Positions 46,250 through 55,609 of a stretch of 64,000 nt of DNA are shown here, one piece after another. The translations under genes were made by a program, and so were the position numbers. The stretch comes from JBDWFY01 sp964291365 (GTDB taxonomy: Bacteria; Pseudomonadota; Alphaproteobacteria; Rhizobiales; Stappiaceae), in contig OZ219987.1 in assembly GCA_964291365.2 (NCBI GenBank), positions 39,564 to 103,563 of the forward strand. Direction: 5' to 3'. The notes under the pieces are model-generated. The model did no database searches and was not told where the DNA came from. It saw only the letters and a program-made list of their open reading frames with translations. Within the stretch, counting starts at the first letter, position 1. The number at the start of each line of letters is the position of its first letter.

Positions 46250-46316
46250 ATGGTGGTGTAGTGGATAAGAGTTATGACTTTCAAGCAGGTGGTTGTGCCA
46301 CTCTGGGCACTGACTT
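46250..46316 (+). ncRNA. Possible tRNA-derived SINE head (weak)
   Basis: The stretch 'ggtggtgtagtggataagag' resembles a Pol III A box and the start of a tRNA, and 'ggtggttgtgccactctggg' roughly occupies the position of a B box. The pairing of a full cloverleaf is poor, and a T run follows at about 46316. It may be a degenerate tRNA-derived SINE; it is not a functional tRNA gene by inspection. Confidence 0.3.
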
Positions 46317-46924
46317 TTTTTCCTTTCTTTAATTCTGATCTTTTTCCAACATATGTGATGTTATGAAATTATTCCGGAAAAATAAATAATCTAATGACTG
46401 GGGAGTTGGGAACACATAGGGTCATGATTTTTATATGGGCACATAGAATAAATGAAAACTTGAAATTTGGCCTGAAAGAATTTTGATTCACACCTTAGAA
46501 TGGCACTTTGAAGTTTTCCCATATGTTTGTATAGGGAAGCCGATTGTTTTACGTCCACATGTTATGTGAGGTGCAGGGCCACGTGCACATATAAATGTGA
46601 CGTCCATGACCTGATTTGCTCAAAATTGCACTATAGGTGCTTGCTTGCATTGTGTAGCCCTACTATGCATGTAGCTACACTATGTGCTGCTTTCCGGACA
46701 TTTTTTTTCCTATACTTAGTGTGTCTGTAGAAAAAAAATTTCCAGGTAGTTACCCTTCTACATGTATGTGCATGCAATCTCTCTCTCTTTCCTCTCACAA
46801 GCTTCAATATAGCTAAGATCCTAGCCAGGCTGCACACTCACCAGTATATTTTGTAAACAAGCTCCATTCACACTTCAAGCAATCATTACCTCCTACATGC
46901 ACTTAGTGCTACAGGATCAAACAA

Positions 46925-46930
46925 TTTATT
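46925..46930 (-). other. Polyadenylation signal AATAAA (minus strand)
   Basis: TTTATT on the plus strand reads AATAAA on the minus strand, about 140 nt after the stop codon of the galectin-Ig-Death gene. Position and orientation fit its 3' end. Confidence 0.55.
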
Positions 46931-47070
46931 GTATACAAGATATACAATGCAGAGATGCATAACATCCTACAAGCTATACTCTTATCTCAACTACAAAAAT
47001 TATGGTTACTTCTCACATGCATAACAACAATAGTCATTAGATATTATTTTGTTGTTTTACTACTTCATGA

Positions 47071-49616
47071 TCAGTAAATGATAGCTCTGACATCATTTGC
47101 TAAAACCTTTAGTCCAACTGCATCCAGGAATTCTATCACGTTGTCCCATGTAGCCTTCACTCCGTTTCCCTTCAACCAGTGCTGAAACATGTCCTTACAA
47201 GAATCAGCAGGGTCTTTGTTGTTCCTTTTCTCGATTGTTTCAAGATCACATCCCACTGGATCAAAATCAAGATGAAGTCCAAATGCTATCCAATTTGGTG
47301 TGACAGCTTTTATGATCTCCACTTCTTTTCCCTTCCCTTTCAAGAGAGACAATTTTGCCATTGAGAGAACTGTGGGGTAGCAAAAGATAAGCAAAATAAT
47401 GTTGTTATTGTGGTTAAATTAATGTGATGTACTATAATACAGAAGTGTCCATACTACATGTGGTCCAGTTGGAGAAGTCTTAGAATTTAACTGAGTATTT
47501 TATGGGAATATATGATGTACACAGATTCTGGGTACAAACAGACGCATGCACAGTTGGTGTGTACCAGGCTCTTCTCCTACGTAGGGAGGGGCCTGGGGAC
47601 GAGGCTACAGCAGTACTCAGATTGCGGGGTAACACACTGGCATGAATTTATTTAGCTCTCTGATTGCCTGTATTGGCTAAAATTAATACCCATCCAGGCA
47701 CATGAATGCGTGTACAGTCTGTAGCATGGCAATGTATTGCTATACCTGGTGCACCACTGGGAGCTTCAGCAATTTCCTCTTCTTGAGCAGGTTTAGGTGG
47801 TAGTTTTTGTTCTTGCAAAGGTGGTTTATCCGTGGCTATATAGTATTATAGAGCATCAATAATTTAATTGCAGTGTTAACCACATCTACAATATGCATGG
47901 ATACAACTTGGTGTATATGACTCAGAGCTATATATATATACACAGTATGTGTGATCCAGTGCTGAGGTGGAAACTTTCCGACAATACCCATTCTAATGCA
48001 GGATTTACATGCATGCATCCTGTTAATATGGAATATGAAAGGCTTTTCATATGAGATCCTGAAAGTCACAAATACCACATCATATCAATCCTCCTTTTTT
48101 CCAAGGACATTGGCTTTATGGAACAAACCACAAGCTGTACCAAATTGAATTACTCAACTATTTTCTCTTAATATCCTTATTAGGCATGCACCTAGAACTA
48201 CAGTATTTGCTAATTTGTATGTCCGCATCTATAGCTACAGAAAATGAGTATTAAAAATTTTGATCTTTAATTACCTAATTCCAGCTCAGCTGATCCTGAT
48301 TCTACAGACCAACGACCATTACTGACTATACATGAGTATTTCCCTTGCTCTTTAGCTGAAAATGAACTAATCTTGAGATTAGATTCATCAACTCCTGCAT
48401 ATTTGCTGGTATCAGTGAGATCTCCATTATCCTTCTTCCATTTAAAGGAGAGAAGTTGTGGTCCTGATTGGATAACAGACACAGGAAGGATCACACAGTC
48501 ACCATCCTTTATACTCTTGTTGCTTTGTGGATTCACAATCCCTAAATCTAATGATATTATGTATGTGTATACAAATTAGAAATCTATAATTATATGTTTT
48601 TGTCAGCATCAGACTTACATGATGCATTTTTAATCCTCAATGTTCCATAGCTGATTGCAATGTGGTGAATATTAGTTACTGGCATACCACGATAGTTGAA
48701 TTTGTATTGAAAGCTATGTCCATCGCATTTGATTAAGAAACCATCACTTTCTGCTTCAATAGTAACGTGAACCTCCTTATCTGGGTGATACATGCAGATA
48801 ATATTAAATTTTAGTGTCATGATATAAGAATAATGTTATTATTATTCACTGCCTATTGCTACTCCCCATGCAGCCAGAGGAATTAAGTGAACTGGTCAGA
48901 GTCCAAAGTGACAGTGTGAATCTAATTAAACATGAATGTTAGGGGTGTAGCTATATCAACTTGTAGCCGTTACTGCACTGTGGTGTGACGGTTCTGTATA
49001 TTGTACTTTAAAATTAGTTTTATTACTGTGTAAAAGGTCACTACATGAATCTCGTTAAGCCAGTCCTCATCACCTATCCACCTCCTTTATGCTATCAGGA
49101 GTGTGGAAGAGAAAATTGATTAATAATATGAACAAGAATTTAATAGGAACACTGCATGACTAGTAGAGGGACTTTGTTGTTTGATTTAAATATGCTTATA
49201 CAAAGGTCAGTGTATATGTAGGCCTACTAAACATGCAACTACAGCGGCATGTTTACGTGCGCCGATATAGTATAGGCGATCATATTAAATTGCCGAGTAG
49301 GATACAGCTTAGCTATATTATGATAGTACTATACATTAATTTACACATGCTACAAGGCTGTACCTATTTCGATAGGGAAACCAGACGGCCTCTCTTCTTT
49401 CTCCCAGCCACTGACACCTTTGCGAGTATTTAGCACCAGTGCTTGCTCTTTATGGTAGCGTGGGTTGAAATGAAAGATAGAATCTGCTGATCCTGATTGT
49501 CCACTTAAGAAATTCATTACAACTTTCTTTGTATCAGCATCAACTTTGTAGTGCAGGGATACGACCGTACCAACATTAAACCCGTCTATTTTCACCTCCA
49601 TTTCGACTTTCAGCAT
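47071..49616 (-). CDS. Galectin-Ig-Death domain protein, 356 aa, five exons
   Basis: Exons 49616-49364, 48780-48619, 48541-48275, 47835-47746, 47369-47071; all borders GT-AG and every intron phase 1, giving an unbroken 356-residue protein. Residues 1-137 are a galectin with all canonical sugar contacts: HFNPR (H49, N51, R53), VLN (N63), WEKEER (W71, E74, R76). Residues ~140-227 are an Ig domain (C154, W173, and EQGKYSC with C209). A Pro/Glu linker (~228-257) follows, then a Death domain at ~262-354 (PNWIAFGLHL, LETIEKRN, ATWDNVIEFLDAVGL). There is no signal peptide and no TM segment, so it should be cytosolic, as galectins usually are. Known families: galectins bind beta-galactosides, for example on ruptured vesicles; Death domains recruit adaptors by homotypic contact. 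A link from glycan sensing to a death or NF-kB pathway is inferred. Confidence 0.92.
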
Positions 49617-49901
49617 CCAGTGACAAGCTCGAACTAAGAGTGCTCACTGTACTCGGCCCTATATACGTATACGCATGCGCACATACCATCGTGGGTGGGG
49701 TGTAATGCTCGTGTCCTCGTAATAATTGTAAGCTCACTTATTACCCCGCGCGCATGCGCAAGGGGTAAGGTAATCGGTTGTTGTTACACAAAACTGCCAG
49801 ATCTGGAGATATAGGCATCTTAGCGAGTGGCCAGTGTTGTCAAGATTTCATAAAATGGCGAAAAAGCGACGAATCTTTGCTTCAAATCGCTTGATAACAA
49901 G
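49617..49901. promoter_or_regulatory. Upstream region of the galectin-Ig-Death gene (divergent edge)
   Basis: 285 bp between the start codon and a fold-back MITE. It is relatively rich in CG and GC words ('ccccgcgcgcatgcgca', 'cgcatgcgcacatacc'), including two 'gcatgcgcac'-type words that resemble NRF-1 sites. No TATA box is evident. A promoter role is inferred from position only. Confidence 0.4.
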
Positions 49902-50406
49902 TAGGGTGTCCAACCGAAATAGTCGAAGTGTGCAAAACGAATTCATCTTGGTGGTTCCATGTAGGTAAGATAGAAACCACGCCGCAAATCGGCTATGCCC
50001 TAGCTAAAGTTCGCGAAAACGCACAATTAAATCATAAGCACAAGTACAAAAAATGGCTACGTGACCAACACCATGCGTATAGCCATAGGGGCACTGAGGA
50101 GCACTAACTGAAAGGTAAACCACTTTGGAGGTTGTTTGAGGCGTACGCCAGACAACACCTGTTGTTAAACTCTCAAAGTAACCTCTAGAAGTGGTATGCC
50201 TGACAGCTTGTGCGCCTGCCTCTTTGTGCATAGTTTTGGTCATGTAGCCATTTTTTTGTACTTGCGCTTATGATTTAATATTGCGTTTTCGCAAACTTTT
50301 CCAAGGGCGTAGCCGATTTGTGGCGTGGATTCCATCTTACCTAGGGTGGGTCTACTCGAAACCACCGACTGTAAATTCGTTTTGCATACTTCGGTTGGAC
50401 ACCCTA
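49902..50406. mobile_element. Fold-back MITE, copy 1 (TA target, GGGTGTCCAACCGAA ends)
   Basis: Left 'tagggtgtccaaccgaa' and right 'ttcggttggacacccta' are exact inverted repeats with TA at both ends. Long inner arms also pair, for example 'aatcataagcacaagtac' near 50030 with 'gtacttgcgcttatgatt' near 50260. A 505-bp element with TA ends and long arms fits a Tc1/mariner-type MITE. A second copy is at 52686-53201. Confidence 0.85.
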
Positions 50407-51259
50407 TAACAAGGGGGGACACTGCATAGGCGACTGTACTCCCATCCGCGACTGGGGTCAAAGTGAGGTCAAGCGGTCAAGGCGAAATTTTGAAGCTGGT
50501 CAAGCAGTCAAGCTAGGAATCGGGGGCAGCTTAAGAACGGTCAAAGTCTCTCCAGGCGATCGATGGGCGTGGTTAATGCTCGATAGTCAAGGGTCAAGGC
50601 CAGATTTTCGGTGCGGTCAAGGGGTCAAGCATGAAAATTTGCTAGGTCAAGATCTTGACCCCGGTCGCGGGTGGAAGTACAGGCGCTAATGTAGTGTCCC
50701 CCCCCCCCCCCCCGGATAAGGACCACGAACGCTACAAATTGTGCTTTTTTTAGTTGCCACACCTGTCGACCACACCTAGTAGTATAGGAAATATTCAGGT
50801 TGTGTGTTACATTTGGGTAAAATAGCACTGTGAAATAGGTAGCTAGCTATTTGGTTCAAAAATTGTATGAGCGATAGATTTAGCATACAGCCTCACTATC
50901 ACAAGCTAATAGCTAATATACATGAAGTCAGATAGGTAGACACTAGCTATTTCATCTCAGAATATGAATGGTATTTCAAACTCAGGTTCCCATTTCACTC
51001 GTAATATACTTGTAATTAGTATACTAGATTTGTACATGATCGACTATTTGGAAATGCCTGACCACAAGGATGGACCATGCAAAAAGTGCAGATACAAGTG
51101 AAAGTAAAAAACATTCTTCAAATGTTTAGGGATATAGGGATGCCATTGGCATGTCTGTAAAAAGTAAAGGAACAAGATTAATGACGACTGTAAAGTCACA
51201 GCAATTCCACTTCCACCAGCCATAACTTACACCAGTCATCCCTACATCCTCCCTCCTTT
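50407..51259. other. Spacer, no gene recognised
   Basis: Contains a run of 'ggtcaag' words (about 50460-50660: 'gcggtcaaggcg', 'gctggtcaagcagtcaag', 'ggggtcaagcatg'), a C run at 50699-50714 and otherwise AT-rich sequence. Confidence 0.45.
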
Positions 51260-52380
51260 CTAGGGTAGGTTGTGGTAGAACTCTTGGAGGTGGGCTAGGC
51301 TGGCCTCACAAGGGTTGTTGGCCAGAACAACACCATCCACGTAGTTGTCACACTCAGAAAAGTAGGTAGGGGTGGCAGAGGTATACCGGGCTACCTTCCA
51401 AATAGGATCTATAAAGCAAAAGAGAGATTTGCAATAAATCAACATACATGACATCGTACTGATTACAACTAGCCTTTTGATTAACATCATGACCAAAAAA
51501 TGACATTTATCTTGTTGGGGCATGTTACTACATAAAACTATAGAGCAACATCTACTTTGAAGTCCTTAATATATTGCTTACAGTCACTAAAGTCACCCCC
51601 TAGGCAATTGTTAAACCAATGCAGCTTGAGTGGCATATGGCTCTCGTTAACAGCAGCTACAAACACTCTAAAGTTGGATTCAAAGGAAAAAATTAATCAC
51701 CAAAACGAACAAAGAGAAGGCACCACTTGCTTACTTTGGGTAGCTAGGTCTTATCAGATATCTTCATATCACAGCCAAGCTCCTTTTTGAGCAGATCCTC
51801 CAAAGCTTTGGAGTTGTAACCTCCAACTCTGCTCTTGGAAAAAATCTCATCTTTTAGACAAACAAAGAGCTGTCTTAGTCGAGTCAGCGTCATGTTCTTA
51901 TGGACGAGTCCAAGGGCAAGGATGCCCTCTGTGCTTGTGCCCATAATTACATCAACAGTTCTGTGATTTTCTTTCCTGTCTCTCTAGCTCACAGTGGATT
52001 TCAATTTGAATGAGTCCCCTCATCCCTCCTCTGTCCACACAGAGAATCCTGTTCCCCCCCCCCAGGTTGGGAGTGAAACTTAATGGGGGCTGTAATGCTG
52101 CAGAGTGTAGCATGGAGAGAGTCTCCATGTCCACGTCTTGCCCTGGAAATCCAAAAATGATCAACTCACAAAGACAAAATCTTGATAACTACTATTAGCC
52201 ATTTCTTACATTAAGCATTGAGTAGCCACAAGCATTTCACATAATTTGCAGTGATTACTGACACGTTGACATTGTAGCTGCTTGAGCTGAGGAGTTATGG
52301 CTAGTGCTTCATCTTCATCTACAGATGTGGGAACATCTAACTGCTTGGCAAAAAAGTGTTGCAGCTCATCAGGAACCTTT
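51260..52380 (-). pseudogene. iPLA2-beta-like (PLA2G6-type) patatin phospholipase, decayed
   Basis: Minus-strand pieces follow the order of a calcium-independent phospholipase A2 domain: exon-like 52380-52210 (KVPDELQHFFAKQL), 52142-51735 (ILCVDRGGMRGL, then GTSTEGILALGL and LEDLLKKELG), about 51665-51580 (VFVAAVNESHMPLKLHW), 51412-51260 (YTSATPTYF, YVDGVVLANNP). Active enzymes have DGGGxRG, GTSTG and DGG; here the first reads DRGGMRG, the second GTSTE and the third DGV, the first two each explainable by one G-to-A change. Frameshifts fall near 51985 and 51965, an in-frame TAG lies near 51745, and exon phases clash. N-terminal ankyrin repeats and the C-terminal part are missing. The enzyme would hydrolyse the sn-2 acyl bond of phospholipids; this copy should be inactive. 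Confidence 0.85.
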
Positions 52381-52685
52381 CTGTTTGGGGGATTGGGTGG
52401 GGGTGGGGGGGGGGAAGGAGGGAGGGAGAGGGGAAGACAGGGAGTGATACATGCAAGTGTCCATTGTCGCGTGGTTTTTGTACAGTCTGCCCAAGAAGCT
52501 AGTCACGGTTTGTGCCTGTAGCTAGTGAGATCGCCCAATTCTAGCTTCTGTTGAATGGCCATACAGCCTCTTGTTTCTACAGGTCAAATCATTTTCACTG
52601 ACCTCCCGTAACAGATGGACAACTATACATGTATAACTAATAATAATGATGCCAGTCACTTAGCATCCTGCATCTTCTGAGGCTT
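52381..52685. other. Spacer with G-rich tract
   Basis: A G-rich stretch at 52386-52435 ('gggtgggggtggggggggg') and otherwise nondescript sequence. No additional phospholipase exon was found before the MITE. Confidence 0.45.
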
Positions 52686-53201
52686 TAGGGTGTTCAACCG
52701 AAAAAGTGTAAGTATGCAAAATGAATTCACCTCAGTGATTTTGAGTAGACCCACCCTAGGTAAGCTAGAAACCACACTGCAAATTGTCAAGGACCTTGAA
52801 AATGTCCACACAAATGCAATAATTAGATCATAAACGCAAGTACATTGAAAAATGGCTATGTAATTAAAACTATGCGCACAGGGGAAGAAGCACCAGCTGA
52901 ATGGTAGACTACTTTCAGAGGCTATTTGAGGTCTATGCTAGAGAATATTGTTAGTAAATCCTTTATAGTGACTTCTAGAAGCAGTGTACCTTGTAGATGA
53001 TGCTCCAGGCCCTGTGCACATAGTTTTGATCACGTAGCCATTTTTGTACTTGTGCTTATGATTTAATATTGCGTTTTCGCGAACTTTTTCAAGCTTTCGC
53101 TGATTTGTGGTGTGGTTTCTGTCTTACCTAGGGTGGACCTAACCAAAAATACCGAGGTGGATTGGTTTTGCATACTTCCACTTTTTCGGTTGGACACCCT
53201 A
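52686..53201. mobile_element. Fold-back MITE, copy 2, complete
   Basis: Ends 'tagggtgttcaaccgaaaaa' and 'ctttttcggttggacaccct' are inverted, with TA at 52686-52687 and 53200-53201. Inner arms pair as in copy 1 ('tgcgttttcgcgaac', 'accctaggtaag'/'cttacctagggt'). The last ~40 bp (53162-53201) are the part shared with 740-780, so the duplication border lies inside this element's right arm. Confidence 0.9.
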
Positions 53202-54306
53202 AGTCTTCTCTTCAGAGCATCTCTAGCTATCTGTATGCCTAAGATTTAGACTAGGGATCCAGAGTAACTTCGACTGCATGAAGTGCACAAATTTCAGTAA
53301 TATCTACAATTTCACATACACAGCTCCTCAATAATATTGTGGCTTTCGCTCCCTCAGTGTGCATGGCCCGGTTTGTATGGAATATCTCTTTTGAGTAGAT
53401 GAGTGTTCAGTGCTTTACTTTGCCTAGGGACGAAGCTGGGATAATATCACGACCGTGAGATGCTGATTTGAATGTGATAGACAGATAGGGGATCGCCGTT
53501 GTGGGAAGTTTTCCAGAAAGCTGTTCGTCTCGATCTCAGAGCGTCACGTCGTCATTCACTTGACGATCCTTTACCATACAGTAGGAATTGATAGATCTAC
53601 TGTTGCCTGAGCTGAGTCTTGAGTAGAGTATTACCGTGTCACATCATCAGAACTAGTCTGGCGTCATTGGTGAGTATGATACTTTTCCAGTAGATTGCAT
53701 TCAATGATTCAGAGATCACAGTACAGTTGAACCTGTTGGCCAGTAAACCATTTTTTAATTTTCTCATATTTTGGCTGGGATGACTGGTTCAAAGACAGTG
53801 AACTTCCCCTTTGTGAACTTTTCATATCTAGCTAATAAGAATAAGTTAGCCAGATCTACAGTAGCTCAACCATAATATTATATTCACAATGAAATCAGAC
53901 ATTACAGGTAGCTAAAGTGATATCTCAAAGCAGAGAAGTGTAGAATGAATGGTTGTCAAGAAATTCTTTGTTAGCTATGTGCATTGATGTCTGAACCTTT
54001 TTGATCACTATACCAGAAACTTAATGACACAGATTTTATTCTTTGTGAATGTATATGTGAGAGTGAGTGTGTATCATGATTTTGATGGGCCTTGAGCCCT
54101 CCAAGGTTTTCAATGCAATGTTCGGCAAAATTTAATGTTTCATTGAAACTGTGGCTGGGAAATTTAATGTGGGCTTGGGGACGAGGCTACAATGACTCTT
54201 CTTGTGTATATTATAACAGAGGTATACTACCATAATCATCATCACATGCTTTTTATCAATCATTGCTGATGGGGAAAAAATGTACTATATAGTTTAGGGA
54301 AAAAGG

Positions 54307-54437
54307 TAGCCTGGTCCCCAGGCTTTCCCATATTTTTTAATGTTACATATGAAAAATTCCCTGTAACATTGAAAAACTTCGATTCATGGGAAGGCCTATT
54401 TTTCGCATGTAATGTTGAAAATATGGGAAGGCCTGGG
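54307..54437. mobile_element. Small inverted-repeat MITE, block B copy of 1855-1985
   Basis: Same 'tagcctggtccccaggc' end and 'atgttgaaaatatgggaagg' opposite arm as in block A, with a few substitutions. Confidence 0.6.
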
Positions 54438-54531
54438 TATGAGAAAGAGAAACATAAACATAGTACATGCAGTATGTCATGAAGCCTTTACCTGATCGTG
54501 ATGTGGAAGATTATAATTACAGCAACTCACT

Positions 54532-54740
54532 CAGTGGCGTATCCAGAATTGTGGAGACACCTGGGCACTTGTACACTAAGTTAGTAGAATGGTAATACAT
54601 CCATAGACTCTGTGCTATTTTAGTGTTGTAACAGTAGCCAAAATCATGTTTATGCCTGGCTATTGAGGAGTTTTACCAGGGCGCAGACAAATTTTACCGG
54701 GGTCAGTGCCCTGGTAGGCCCTGGTGTAGCTATGCCACTG
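54532..54740. mobile_element. hAT-like MITE specific to block B, 8-bp target duplication
   Basis: The 209-bp element begins 'cagtggcgtatccag' and ends 'gctatgccactg'. It is flanked by AACTCACT on both sides (54524-54531, 54741-54748). Block A has a single uninterrupted AACTCACT at the same place (near 2045), an empty site. It shares its ends with the element in the helicase exon. Confidence 0.92.
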
Positions 54741-55609
54741 AACTCACTACATTCATAATGATGCAAACCTTTGAACACTTTCTTAATTCTTATACTCATG
54801 GTAGCTGGTTCATGTGTCATTCACATCAAGCCTTGCACACATGTATACTTATTTAGTTATGGTGTCCAATTTAGGTCATGCCAAATTGTGTGATTGTAAA
54901 CATTCACAGAGATAACCACAAACTTGAAACCAAAACTACCACATGCATATAGTAAAACTCCTCACTTTAGATTGCAAGGAGGAAGTTTATAGCGAGTCAG
55001 TACAAAAGTGTATGAACAAGGAAAGTAGGGATAATAAGATACATGTTACATATCATTATTATGTATACATGTATGAGTTCTAATTTCACACGCAAACTTT
55101 CCATAGTTTAGACTCAGACCAGCTTATTTGTAGCTTTAATTATTTTATACTCATAAGTAATGTATCATTAAGGTTTGCTGGGACCTCAAATTGGAAATCT
55201 GATGAGGGAACTGGGATCATGAGCTTTGAGTCATGCCGGACTGGCTGATCACTTAGGTGCTTCCTTCCTATGACAAATACTGCCATGCATATATAGTGAA
55301 ACATTTTTTGGTCGGTAGCTATCTCTCTGTTCAATTGTTACAAATTTGTAGGAATGTTAAATGCTTAAGACTTAACTTAAGCTGATCACAGAGTGCTAAG
55401 CAAGTGCAATCTCCAATGATAGCTGGAGCTTTTCTTTTACCAGTATTACAATAGATATATGAGTGCATGGTGGAATTAATCAAAGACGAGGCTACATGAT
55501 CAAATCTTATAACTGTAGCTGAATTTCTTCAATCATGATGTATGCATGAGTAACCAATGCTCAGAAACAACACTAAAAATAAAGTCTCTGTGCTTATTTA
55601 GATTCAGAA

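Larger units (their letters stand above)
46061..47070. other. 3' flank of the galectin-Ig-Death gene
   Basis: No protein gene. The stretch holds a tRNA-like segment at 46250-46316 and a polyadenylation signal for the minus-strand gene at 46925-46930. The rest is AT-rich without recognisable features. Confidence 0.5.
53202..55609. other. Upstream noncoding part of block B
   Basis: Counterpart of 781-2862. No convincing gene. It contains a copy of the TAGCCTSGTCCCC MITE (54307-54437), the hAT-like MITE and a few block-specific small indels. Confidence 0.55.

Noticed and set aside
46250..46316. Functional tRNA gene
   Set aside because: The A-box resemblance is fair, but the cloverleaf pairing and B box are poor; at best a SINE remnant.
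52297..52521. 74-codon plus-strand frame with a glycine run
   Set aside because: It overlaps the first phospholipase-like exon on the other strand, and the glycines come from a G-rich low-complexity tract.
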